Source: Candidatus Latescibacterota bacterium
Lineage (GTDB): Bacteria > Latescibacterota > UBA2968 > UBA8231
Assembly: GCA_022820485.1 (NCBI GenBank)
Contig: JAJEFJ010000021.1
Coordinates: forward strand, 62,001 to 126,000
Direction: 5' to 3'
Length of the DNA stretch: 64,000 nt
Made by a program: the position numbers and the translations under genes. Position 1 is the stretch's first letter. Each line of letters opens with the position of its first letter. Shown one piece after another: positions 40,898 to 49,510 of this stretch. Below the pieces are notes generated by a model, which worked only from the letters and a program-made list of their open reading frames with translations, made no database searches and was not told the DNA's origin.

Positions 40898-42145
40898 TTG
40901 AAAAACGCAATCGCATTTCTACTGTTCCTGACCGCCGCTGCACAAGCGGCCGACTGGCCCCAGTGGCTCGGCCCCCAGCGCAACGGCATCTCCAGCGAAA
41001 CCGGCCTCTTCACCGCCGAGCAACCTTTTGCCGAAGCGTGGCGCGTCCCGCTCGGCAATGGCTTCTCTAGCATCTCCGTCGCCGACGGCCGGGCCTTCAC
41101 CATGTTCGCCCAAGGCGACGACGAGTTCGCCATCTGCCTCGACGCCGAGACCGGCGTGGAAATCTGGCGTCACCGCACCGGTCCTTACTACAAGGAAACC
41201 CAAGGCGGCGACGGCCCGCGCTCAACGCCCACCGTCGATGGTGAGATCGTCTATGCACTCGGTGCCACCGGCAAGCTCTTTGCACTCGCAGCCGCGAGTG
41301 GCACGCCGATCTGGGAAAAGGACTTAGTCGCCGAGTTCAGCAGCCAAGTGCCGAGGTGGGGGTTTAGCACCTCCCCATTAGTCGAAGGCGACCTGCTCCT
41401 AGTCGAAGCCGGCGGTCACGACGGCAACTTCGTCGTCGATATGGCCATCGACCGCACAACCCCGGTCACCGCCGTAGCCCTCGACAAAGCCACCGGCGCA
41501 ACCGTTTGGACCGCCCTCAACGAAAAGATGAGCTATTCATCGCCCATCGCCTTCACTGCGGCTGGCACCCGCCAACTCGCCTATTTCACGGCCTATTCGC
41601 TTACCGGCCTAGCACCGGAAGACGGCCGCGTTTACTGGCGCTACCCTTGGAAAACCCGCTACGACGTCAGCGCGGCGACGCCCGTTTTCATCGCGCCCGA
41701 CCGAATTTTTTTCTCCACCGTCAACGGCAACGGCGGCACGGTCTTGCAAATCAAGGGCAACGGCGACAGCCTCGCCGTCGAGCAGGTCTGGCAAAACAAA
41801 AAGATGGAAAACGAGTTCGGCACCTCGGTCCTCTACGAGAACCATCTCTACGGCTTTGGCGGCTCAATCCTCAAGTGCCTCGACGCCGCAACCGGCGAAG
41901 AAAAGTGGAAGACCCGGGGCTACAACAAGGGCACCTTGATCGTCGCCGACGGCCACCTCATCATCTTGGGCGAACAAGGCAATCTCGGCCTAGCCGCAGC
42001 CACGCCCGAAGGCTTTGTCGAAAAGGCCAGCTACCCCGCCTTCGACAGCCGCTGCTGGACGGCCCCTTCGCTGGCCAATGGCCGCCTCTACATGCGCGAC
42101 GAAAGCGAGATCGTCTGCCTCAAGATACAAGGAGCGATCCAATGA
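40898..42145 (+). CDS. Exported PQQ-like beta-propeller, tandem copy 1
   Basis: A 415-residue propeller starting with TTG at 40898, six bases after a strong GGAGG. A clear signal peptide (MKNAIAFLLFLTAAAQA) is followed by ADWPQWLGPQRNGISSETGLF, the opener shared by all three tandem genes. Blades include PIWEKDLVAEF, GRVYWRYPWKTRYDVSAATP and EEKWKTRGYNKGTLIVADGHL. It overlaps the next copy by 4 nt (ATGA). The three copies (to 44627) look like recent tandem duplicates with diverging loops. Their periplasmic location and coupling to a TonB receptor suggest a role in handling the imported compound. Confidence 0.88.
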   Translation: MKNAIAFLLFLTAAAQAADWPQWLGPQRNGISSETGLFTAEQPFAEAWRVPLGNGFSSISVADGRAFTMFAQGDDEFAICLDAETGVEIWRHRTGPYYKETQGGDGPRSTPTVDGEIVYALGATGKLFALAAASGTPIWEKDLVAEFSSQVPRWGFSTSPLVEGDLLLVEAGGHDGNFVVDMAIDRTTPVTAVALDKATGATVWTALNEKMSYSSPIAFTAAGTRQLAYFTAYSLTGLAPEDGRVYWRYPWKTRYDVSAATPVFIAPDRIFFSTVNGNGGTVLQIKGNGDSLAVEQVWQNKKMENEFGTSVLYENHLYGFGGSILKCLDAATGEEKWKTRGYNKGTLIVADGHLIILGEQGNLGLAAATPEGFVEKASYPAFDSRCWTAPSLANGRLYMRDESEIVCLKIQGAIQ

Positions 42146-43383
42146 AGAAGATATTGGGAGCAGTTCTAATCCTCGTCTTATGCGCCTTGCCAGCCGTGGC
42201 CCAAGATTGGTCGCGCTGGCAATCCACGGGTTGGCCGCAATGGCTCGGCCCCGACCGCAACGGCATCTCTTCGGAGACGGGCCTATTCGGCGACACGCCG
42301 TCGTTTGAAGAATCCTGGCGCGTCCAAGGTGGCAAGGGCTTTTCCGGCCTATCCATCGTCGGCAATCGCATCTATACGATGTACATCCACAGCGGCGATG
42401 AATACGCGGTCTGCCTCGACGCCAGCAACGGCGAAGTGCTGTGGCGCACCCGCACCGACGGGATGTTAATGGAACGGCAAGGTGGCGACGGTCCGCGCGC
42501 CACCCCTACCGTGGACGACGGGATGGTCTATGTCTCCAGCGCCTACGGCAAACTCTACGCACTCGACAGCCAGACCGGCTCCCCAAAATGGAGCCACGAC
42601 CTAGCGAGCGAATTCGGCAGCAAGAGGCCCCGCTGGGGTTTTTGCCCGTCGCCCCTAGTCGCAGGAGACCTAGTCCTAATCGAAGCTGGTGGAACGGGCG
42701 GTCATTCGCTGATAGCCTTTGACAAAATTAGCGGCGACGTCGCCTGGAAAACCGGCAGCGACAAGCTGGGCTATTCCTCTCCCATCACCACCACCATCGG
42801 CCAAACGCACCAAGCAGTGTTTTTCACCGGCTACGGACTGATCGCGGTCGCGCCGCAAAACGGCCAAGCACTGTGGAAACACCCCTGGACGACTAGGCAC
42901 AACGTCAATGCCGCCACCCCGGTTTTCATCCCGCCCAACCGCTTCTTTATCTCCTCCGGCTACGGCACGGGTGCCAGTGTGGTGGAGGTCTCCGCTACAG
43001 ACCGCGGCTATAGTGCAAAGGAGGTCTGGCGCAACAAAGAGATGGAAAATCACTTCGCCACCTCCATCTACTACCAAGGGCACCTCTACGGGTTCGACGG
43101 CTCGATTCTCAAATGCCTCGACGCCGCGACCGGCAGCGAAAAGTGGAAGGCCCGAGGCTACGGCAAAGGCACCTTGATCGTCGCCGATGGCCACCTCGTC
43201 ATCTTGGGAGAACAAGGCAATCTCGGCCTAGCCAAAGCCACACCCGAAGGCTTCGTCGAAAAAGCCAACACCCAAGTCCTCCGCAGCAAATGCTGGACGG
43301 TCCCCTCACTCGCTGACGGCCGGATATATCTCCGCGACGATAAGGAAATCGTCCGCCTAGACGTGGTGGGGACAGCCCAATGA
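42142..43383 (+). CDS. Exported PQQ-like beta-propeller, tandem copy 2
   Basis: A 413-residue propeller with signal peptide MKKILGAVLILVLCALPAVAQ and the shared WPQWLGPDRNGISSETGLF. ATG at 42142 overlaps the previous stop, with AAGGAGCG ahead; the frame is open much further upstream inside copy 1 but that part is not coding here. It is closest to copy 3, sharing the blade GYSSPI and the ending EKWKARGYGKGTLIVADGHLVILGEQ. Substrate- or cofactor-binding residues are not obvious. Confidence 0.88.
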   Translation: MKKILGAVLILVLCALPAVAQDWSRWQSTGWPQWLGPDRNGISSETGLFGDTPSFEESWRVQGGKGFSGLSIVGNRIYTMYIHSGDEYAVCLDASNGEVLWRTRTDGMLMERQGGDGPRATPTVDDGMVYVSSAYGKLYALDSQTGSPKWSHDLASEFGSKRPRWGFCPSPLVAGDLVLIEAGGTGGHSLIAFDKISGDVAWKTGSDKLGYSSPITTTIGQTHQAVFFTGYGLIAVAPQNGQALWKHPWTTRHNVNAATPVFIPPNRFFISSGYGTGASVVEVSATDRGYSAKEVWRNKEMENHFATSIYYQGHLYGFDGSILKCLDAATGSEKWKARGYGKGTLIVADGHLVILGEQGNLGLAKATPEGFVEKANTQVLRSKCWTVPSLADGRIYLRDDKEIVRLDVVGTAQ

Positions 43384-44627
43384 GCACCGCGCGCACCGCC
43401 CTGTTCGCCCTCGTCTTGTGCGCCCTGCCGGCCGTGGCCCAAGATTGGTCGCACTGGCAATGGACGGACTGGCCGCAATGGCTCGGCCCTCACCGCAACG
43501 GCATCTCTTCGGAGACGGGTCTGTTCGGCAAAGCGCCGTCTTTTAGAGAATCTTGGCGCGTCCATGCCGGGCCGGGCCTGTCCGGCCTGTCCGTCGTCGG
43601 CGATCGTCTCTATACAATGTACATCCACAGTGGAGAGGCATACGCAGTCTGTCTCGACGCCCGCAATGGCGAAGTGATGTGGCGCACCCCCACCACCGGC
43701 AGCGATCCCTCGGGACGGCGAGACCGCCGCAGTCCGCGTGCCACTCCCACGGTTGACGGCAAGATGGTCTATGTCTTCAGCGCCCTTGGCAAATTCCTAG
43801 CGCTCGACAGCCAGTTCGGCACCCGACGATGGAGCCGCGATATAATGCTCGAATTCGACAACGTGAGTCCCGGTCGAAGCTTTGCAGCGTCGCCGCTAGT
43901 CGAGAGGAACCTCGTCTTAATCGAAGCAGGCAGTAAGAGTGGTCATTCGCTAATAGCCTTTGACAAAGCCAGCGGCGAGGTCGCCTGGACTACTGGCAGC
44001 GACGAGAGGGGCTATTCCTCTCCCATCATCGCCACTATCGACCAAACGCGCCAAGCAGTGTTTTTCACTGGCTACGGGCTGATCGCGGTCGCGCCGCAAA
44101 AAGGCCGGGTGTTGTGGCAATATCCCTGGATAACCAGCCAATCCACCAACGCTGCCACCCCGGTTTTTATCCCGCCTAATCGCTTCTTTATCTCTTCCAG
44201 CTCCGGTATGGGCGGCACTGTGGTGGAAGTCACCGCCACAGACGGGCGCTATGAGGTGGCCGAGGTCTGGCGCAATAATAACATGCAAAACCACTCCGCC
44301 ACCTCCATCTATTACCAAGGGCATCTCTACGGGTTCGACGGCTCGGTCCTCAAATGCCTCGACGCCGAGACTGGCGAGGAAAAGTGGCAGACTCGGGGCT
44401 ACGGCAAGGGCACCCTAATCGTCGCCGACGGCCACCTTGTCATCTTGGGCGAACGCTGTAATCTCAGCATAGCCGACGCCACGCCCGCAGGCTTCGTCGA
44501 AAAGGCCAACGCCCAAGTCTTCCGCCGCAGCAGATGTGAGACTGTCCCCTCACTTGCCGATGGCCGGATCTATCTCCGCGACGATAAAGAAATCGTCCGC
44601 ATAAACGTGGTGGGAGTAACTCAATGA
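43380..44627 (+). CDS. Exported PQQ-like beta-propeller, tandem copy 3
   Basis: A 415-residue propeller with signal peptide (ALFALVLCALPAVAQ) and WPQWLGPHRNGISSETGLF. ATG at 43380 overlaps the stop of copy 2. Compared with copy 2, it carries an insert of charged residues (TTGSDPSGRRDRRSPRATP) in the third blade and loses a Gly-rich turn. Otherwise the pattern is alike (FDGSVLKCLDAETGEEKWQTRG). It ends 4 nt into the TonB receptor gene. Loop differences between copies 1 to 3 could reflect different ligands. Confidence 0.87.
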   Translation: MSTARTALFALVLCALPAVAQDWSHWQWTDWPQWLGPHRNGISSETGLFGKAPSFRESWRVHAGPGLSGLSVVGDRLYTMYIHSGEAYAVCLDARNGEVMWRTPTTGSDPSGRRDRRSPRATPTVDGKMVYVFSALGKFLALDSQFGTRRWSRDIMLEFDNVSPGRSFAASPLVERNLVLIEAGSKSGHSLIAFDKASGEVAWTTGSDERGYSSPIIATIDQTRQAVFFTGYGLIAVAPQKGRVLWQYPWITSQSTNAATPVFIPPNRFFISSSSGMGGTVVEVTATDGRYEVAEVWRNNNMQNHSATSIYYQGHLYGFDGSVLKCLDAETGEEKWQTRGYGKGTLIVADGHLVILGERCNLSIADATPAGFVEKANAQVFRRSRCETVPSLADGRIYLRDDKEIVRINVVGVTQ

Positions 44628-46762
44628 GAAATGTCCGTGGCATCCTGTTAATTTTTGCCTTGACGGTACCTACGCCCTTCGCCCACGCCCAAAGCGCCGA
44701 CGACTCACTCCACGTCGTCGATGAGACCATCGTCACCGGCTCGCGGCTGGCCATCCCCCGCGCCAACGCCATCGCCACCAAAATGCCGCTGCCCCTGCGT
44801 AAGACCCCCTTGAGCGTCGGTATCGTCCCCCAAGCCCTTATCGAAACGCAGGACGGCGCAACCCTCAGCGATGCGTTGGCCAATGTCAGCGGCGTCGGCG
44901 TCCACACCAACTTTGGCGTCCACGACCTGTTCTACCTGCGCGGCTTCGACTCGCTTGCCAACGGCTTAGTGCTCTCCGACGGCGCACCCGAACCCGAGGC
45001 GACCTTCTACCAACTCTACAATGTGGATCGCGTCGAGGCCCTCAAAGGCCCCGGTGCCTTCCTCTACGGCGGCAACCCGCTGTCGGGCACCATCAACCTC
45101 GTCCGCAAACGGCCAGTCTCGGTCGGCAACTTCGCCCGCGTCAACGCTTCCTTAGGCAGCTTCTCCACCTACCGCGCCACCCTCGACGCCAGCCGCGCCC
45201 TACCTGACCAAAACCTCGCCCTGCGGCTCAACGCCCTATGGCAGGACGCGGAAAGCTACCGCGACGACAAAAACAGCTCGATCCTCGCCGTAAACCCAAC
45301 GCTGCGGCTGAACCTCGGCGAGCGCTCGACGCTGCACCTCGACTTCGAGTACTTGACGAGCGAACATCAGTCCGACTCGGGGCTGCCCATCGTCAATGGC
45401 TCCTTGCCCGACGATGTGCCGCGCACCCGTTCATACCAGTCGCCCTTCGACCTTTCCGAGCAGACCATCCTGCGCTTTCGCGCCGATTACGAATGGCATC
45501 TAGCGTCTAATTTCACCTTGCGGGACAAACTCTACTACACCAGCCTCGACTGGCCCTCGCAGGGGACCCTCTTCAATGGGGCTTTTCCCAACGCGACTGG
45601 TTCGTTGGACCTCGCCCGCACGTTGCTCGACCTCGACGACCAGCAGCGGATCGTCGGCAACCAACTCGAAGGCTTGCTAGAGCTACAAACCGGCGGCATT
45701 GAACACCAGCTTCTCTTTGGCTTAGAGGTCGCCCGCCTTGCAGACGACTTCACCCTCGACGTGGCCTTGCTTTCGTTCGTCGATCTGTTCACCCTCGACG
45801 CGACATTGCCGCCGAGTTTGGCCCCCTTCATGCCAGCAGAAGCCGGGACCGATTCTCTCGTGGTCCCCCTACCTGACCAAGCAACGGCCGCCCAAGCCAC
45901 CGCGCAAACACTGGCACCCTACTTTATCGACCGCATAATTTTCAGCCCCCACTTCGAGCTACTACTCGGGGGCCGCTTCGACCGGATCGACTACGAGGAC
46001 GACCTCACCGCCACCCAGCGCGAATACCGGCAAGTAAGCCCGATGGTAGGCGCAATTTTCGCTCCGACTCAAACCTTCTCGCTCTACGCCAATGCGGGCC
46101 GCGCCTTTGCTCCGCCTTCCTCGCAAGTAGTTGGCGACCGCGACCCCGAGGAAAGCACCCAGTACGAAATCGGTGCCAAAGCCGCGCTACTCAACGGCAA
46201 TCTCAGCGCCAACCTCGCCGTCTTTAACCTCGACAAAGAGCACATCGCCATCCCCGACGACAACGGCATCACCCAGCAACTCGGCGACCAGCGCACCCGG
46301 GGCTTGGAGTTGGAACTGGCAGCGCGTCTAGCCCAAGGTTGGTACACCCAAGGCACCTACGCCTTTTTAGACGCCGAACTGACGCGTTTCAACGAATCCG
46401 TGTTGGTCCCCACCGCCGATGGCTTCGTCCCCCAGATTTTTGACCGCACGGGCAATGTGCCGGCCTTCGCGCCCGAACACCTTTTGACGCTGTGGGCCGC
46501 CCGCGACTTGGGCGAAAACCTCACCTTGGCCGCTGGCCTCCGCTACGTCGGCAACCAGTTCGTGGCCGAGGACAATGTCTATCAGATCGACGGCGCACTG
46601 ACGCTCGACTGCGGGCTGACTTACCGCCAAGGGCCGGGGCTATTGCGGATCAACCTCAAAAACCTGACCGGCAGCGAATACGAGACCCGAGGCTTCGGTG
46701 CCGCCTCGGTCATCCCGGCCGCTCCTTTCTCCTTCAAAGCGACCCTAGGTTACTCGCTGTGA
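44624..46762 (+). CDS. TonB-dependent siderophore-type receptor B
   Basis: A 712-residue outer-membrane receptor with a signal peptide (ending FAHAQ). The TonB-box region (DETIVTGSR) is followed by the plug typical of siderophore receptors: TPLSVGIVPQALIETQ, LANVSGVGVHTNFGVHDLFYLRGFD and DRVEALKGPGAFLYGG. The barrel follows, ending in FKATLGYSL. The PLSVxIVPQALI...GF block places it with FhuA/FepA-like ferric-siderophore or related receptors. It is in the middle of the coupled operon (4-nt overlaps on both sides), so the imported molecule is probably processed by its neighbours. No Fur box was looked for beyond the operon start. Confidence 0.9.
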   Translation: MRNVRGILLIFALTVPTPFAHAQSADDSLHVVDETIVTGSRLAIPRANAIATKMPLPLRKTPLSVGIVPQALIETQDGATLSDALANVSGVGVHTNFGVHDLFYLRGFDSLANGLVLSDGAPEPEATFYQLYNVDRVEALKGPGAFLYGGNPLSGTINLVRKRPVSVGNFARVNASLGSFSTYRATLDASRALPDQNLALRLNALWQDAESYRDDKNSSILAVNPTLRLNLGERSTLHLDFEYLTSEHQSDSGLPIVNGSLPDDVPRTRSYQSPFDLSEQTILRFRADYEWHLASNFTLRDKLYYTSLDWPSQGTLFNGAFPNATGSLDLARTLLDLDDQQRIVGNQLEGLLELQTGGIEHQLLFGLEVARLADDFTLDVALLSFVDLFTLDATLPPSLAPFMPAEAGTDSLVVPLPDQATAAQATAQTLAPYFIDRIIFSPHFELLLGGRFDRIDYEDDLTATQREYRQVSPMVGAIFAPTQTFSLYANAGRAFAPPSSQVVGDRDPEESTQYEIGAKAALLNGNLSANLAVFNLDKEHIAIPDDNGITQQLGDQRTRGLELELAARLAQGWYTQGTYAFLDAELTRFNESVLVPTADGFVPQIFDRTGNVPAFAPEHLLTLWAARDLGENLTLAAGLRYVGNQFVAEDNVYQIDGALTLDCGLTYRQGPGLLRINLKNLTGSEYETRGFGAASVIPAAPFSFKATLGYSL

Positions 46763-48036
46763 GCAACTGCGAACATCTCAGCCGCGACGCGCTGGCCGAG
46801 CACCAACTCCAACGTCTGCACGCCCTGCTGGGCCAAGTGCTGGCGACGAACGCATTTTATCGCCAGAAACTCAACGCGGCTGGAATCACACAAGCCGAGG
46901 ACATCGCCGCTTTGGATGACTTGGCCCGCCTCCCCTTCACCACCCGCGCCGAGCTTTCTGCCGACCAAGTCGCCCATCCGCCCTATGGCACCAACCTCAC
47001 CTATCCGCCCGAATGCTACACCCGCATCCACCAGACCTCCGGCACCACCGGTCAGCGACTCCGTTGGCTCGACACCGCTGAAAGCTGGGACTGGTGGGGC
47101 CGCTGCTGGGCCCAAGTCTATCGCGCCGCTGGCGTCGGCGATCGCGACCGCATCTTTTTCGCCTTCTCCTTTGGCCCATTCATCGGCTTCTGGAGCGGAC
47201 ACCAAGGTGCCAGCCACATCGGTGCGCTGATCGTCCCCGGCGGCGGCATGTCTTCGGCGCAGCGTCTAGACGCCATCGTTGAAAACGAAATCACCGTCCT
47301 CGTCTGTACGCCGACGTATGCCCTGCACCTAGGAGAAGTCGCCCGCGAGCGCGGCCTCGACCTCGCCGCCAGCAGCGTACACACCACCATCCACGCGGGC
47401 GAGCCAGGCGCAAACCTCCCCGCTACCCGCGCCCAACTCGAGCGCACTTGGGGTGCCCACTGCTTCGATCACGCCGGAGCCACTGAGGTCGGCGCTTGGG
47501 GTTTTGACTGCCGCGAACAGGCTGGCTTGCACCTCAACGAGGGCGAGTTCATCTGCGAAATCCTCGATCCACAAAGCGGCACCCCCGCCGACGAGGGCGA
47601 GCTGGTCATCACTAATCTCGGCCGCACAGGGATGCCGGTTATCCGCTACCGCACCGGCGACCGCGTCGCCCTCAATCGCACGCCCTGCGACTGTGGCCGC
47701 ACCTTCCAGCGGCTCCAAGGCGGCGTCATCGGCCGCCTCGACGACGCCTTGCTCATCCGCGGCGTGGTCGTCTATCCCAGCGCCATCGAAAACGTCGTGC
47801 GCCAGTTCCCCGCAATCACCGAATTCGCCGTTGACGTCCACCGGCGCAAAGCACTGGACGAGTTGGAGGTGCGCCTAGAACTCAACGGCAATGCCAACGA
47901 CACCGCCGACCAAGTAGAACGCGCCCTTGCCCACCGGCTGGGCCTGCGCGCCGACATCCAAATCGCCGCGCCGAACACCCTGCCGCGCTTTGAACTCAAA
48001 GCCCAGCGCTTCACCGATCACAGGAGCAACCCGTGA
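46759..48036 (+). CDS. PaaK-like phenylacetate-CoA ligase family enzyme
   Basis: A 425-residue adenylate-forming enzyme starting at GTG 46759 (GTGA overlap with the receptor stop). The N-terminal half has FYRQKLNAAGI and LPFTTRAEL, as in PaaK. HQTSGTTGQRL is the ATP-binding loop. The Asp/Arg region is MPVIRYRTGDRVAL, and DDALLIRGVVVYPSAIENVV is the start of the C-terminal domain, so all expected parts are present. It likely forms an acyl-CoA or acyl-adenylate from an aromatic acid. Together with the flavoenzyme next door it may prime a substrate for oxidation or halogenation. Confidence 0.87.
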   Translation: MSNCEHLSRDALAEHQLQRLHALLGQVLATNAFYRQKLNAAGITQAEDIAALDDLARLPFTTRAELSADQVAHPPYGTNLTYPPECYTRIHQTSGTTGQRLRWLDTAESWDWWGRCWAQVYRAAGVGDRDRIFFAFSFGPFIGFWSGHQGASHIGALIVPGGGMSSAQRLDAIVENEITVLVCTPTYALHLGEVARERGLDLAASSVHTTIHAGEPGANLPATRAQLERTWGAHCFDHAGATEVGAWGFDCREQAGLHLNEGEFICEILDPQSGTPADEGELVITNLGRTGMPVIRYRTGDRVALNRTPCDCGRTFQRLQGGVIGRLDDALLIRGVVVYPSAIENVVRQFPAITEFAVDVHRRKALDELEVRLELNGNANDTADQVERALAHRLGLRADIQIAAPNTLPRFELKAQRFTDHRSNP

Positions 48037-49289
48037 GCGACGTCATCGTCATCGGCGGCGGTCCCGCTGGCAGCACCGCAGCCGCCCTCGTCGCCGCAAC
48101 CGGCCGCCAAGTCCAGCTCTTCGAGCGGGAGCAGTTCCCCCGCTTCACAATCGGCGAGTCTCTGATGCCGGAGACCTACTGGACCTTCAAACGGCTCGGC
48201 GTGCTCGATCGGCTCAAAGACAGCGCCTTCCCCCGCAAGCACAGCGTGCAGTTTTTCGGCAAATCGGGCCGCGGCTCAACGCCCTTTTACTTTTCCGCCA
48301 CCAACCCCCACGAAAGCGCGATAACTTGGCAGGTCTTGCGCGGCCCATTCGACGAGATGCTCCTCGACAACGCCCGCGCAAAAGGCACCCAAGTACATCA
48401 GGGTGCCCGAGTTCTCGAAGTCCTGTTCGATGGAGACCGCGCCACCGGCGTACGCGCCAAACTCGCCGATGGCCAAACCCGCGATTTTGCCGCACAAGTA
48501 GTAGTCGATGCCACCGGCCAGAGTGCGCTGATCGGCCGCAGGCTCAAGCTGACCCAGCCCGAGCCTGAGTTGAAAAAGGCTTCTATCTACACCCACTATC
48601 GCGGCGGCCAGCGCGACGAGGGCATCGACGAAGGCGCGACCTTGATCCTCCACACCGAGAACCGGGATTCCTGGTTCTGGTACATCCCCCTGCCCGACGA
48701 CAAGGTCAGCGTCGGCGTGGTCGGCGCGATCTCCTACTTGGTCCAAGGCCGCCGCGAAGACGCGCAGACCATTTTCGACCAAGAGCTGGCCAAGTGTCGC
48801 CCCATGCAGGAGCGCCTGCAACACGCCGAGCAACTCTTTCCGGTCAAAACCACCAAGGACTTTTCCTACCGCGCCAGCCGCATCGCCGGCGAGGGCTGGG
48901 TGCTGGTCGGCGACGCGTTCTGTTTTCTCGATCCGATGTACTCCTCGGGCGTGTACCTAGCCCTCAAATCCGGCGAGATGGCCGCCGACGCCATTGCCGA
49001 CGCCTTTGCCAAAGGGGACTTCTCTGCCGAGCAGTTGGGCGGTTTCGGCCCCGAACTAGTGCGCGGCATGGAAGCGGTGCGCAAAATGGTGTACGCTTTC
49101 TACTCCAAGGACTTCAGCTTCGCCGAATTCCTCAAACGCCATCCCGAATGCAAACAGGGAGTCATCGACGTCCTCAGCGGCAACCTCTTCAGCGAACACG
49201 TCGGGCCTATTTTCGGGCCGATGAGCGAGGTGTGCGAGATGCCCGCCGCCGTCCCCTTAACCCCACAACCTTCAGGAGCAACCCAGTGA
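48033..49289 (+). CDS. FAD-dependent halogenase-like/geranylgeranyl-reductase-like oxidoreductase
   Basis: A 418-residue flavoprotein. IVIGGGPAGST at 5-15 binds FAD. GESLMPETYWTFKRLG near 41-56 fits the CmlS/CndH halogenase-like and geranylgeranyl-reductase families. SWFWYIP at 213-219 matches the WxWxIP motif of flavin-dependent halogenases. The second dinucleotide region reads GWVLVGDAFCFLDPMYSSGVYLAL. WxWxIP supports halogenase-like evolution, but many such proteins lack halogenating activity. GTG at 48033 overlaps the ligase stop. In the operon it may act on an acyl-CoA formed by the ligase. Confidence 0.78.
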   Translation: MSDVIVIGGGPAGSTAAALVAATGRQVQLFEREQFPRFTIGESLMPETYWTFKRLGVLDRLKDSAFPRKHSVQFFGKSGRGSTPFYFSATNPHESAITWQVLRGPFDEMLLDNARAKGTQVHQGARVLEVLFDGDRATGVRAKLADGQTRDFAAQVVVDATGQSALIGRRLKLTQPEPELKKASIYTHYRGGQRDEGIDEGATLILHTENRDSWFWYIPLPDDKVSVGVVGAISYLVQGRREDAQTIFDQELAKCRPMQERLQHAEQLFPVKTTKDFSYRASRIAGEGWVLVGDAFCFLDPMYSSGVYLALKSGEMAADAIADAFAKGDFSAEQLGGFGPELVRGMEAVRKMVYAFYSKDFSFAEFLKRHPECKQGVIDVLSGNLFSEHVGPIFGPMSEVCEMPAAVPLTPQPSGATQ

Positions 49290-49510
49290 ACGCTACCGTC
49301 CGCCGACTCCTCTACTTGGGGCTTTTCGTCCTCTATCTCCTGCACAACGACCTCTGGCTCTGGGACGATCCGCGCATCGTCTTGGGGCTGCCCATCGGCT
49401 TGCTCTACCACATCGGCTTCTGCGTGGCCGCTACCGGGCTGATGGTCTTGCTGGTCAACTACGCTTGGCCGTCCGAGTTGGACGCAGAGGATGAGGAGCA
49501 ATCGGCATGA
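49286..49510 (+). CDS. DUF3311 small membrane protein
   Basis: A 74-residue protein (GTG at 49286, overlapping the flavoenzyme stop). The sequence LHNDLWLWDDPRIVLGLPIGLLYHIGFCVAATGLMVLLVN matches DUF3311, which almost always pairs with a sodium/solute symporter. Two membrane helices are seen. The next gene is that symporter, overlapping by 4 nt. It probably forms a small accessory subunit of the symporter. Confidence 0.82.
   Translation: MNATVRRLLYLGLFVLYLLHNDLWLWDDPRIVLGLPIGLLYHIGFCVAATGLMVLLVNYAWPSELDAEDEEQSA

Noticed and set aside
41506-42141. Longer N terminus for propeller copy 2
   Set aside because: The extra stretch is an off-frame reading of copy 1. A clear signal peptide begins at 42142.
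46492-46758. Longer N terminus for the PaaK-like ligase
   Set aside because: It is an off-frame reading of the TonB receptor end. GTG at 46759 gives the normal family start.
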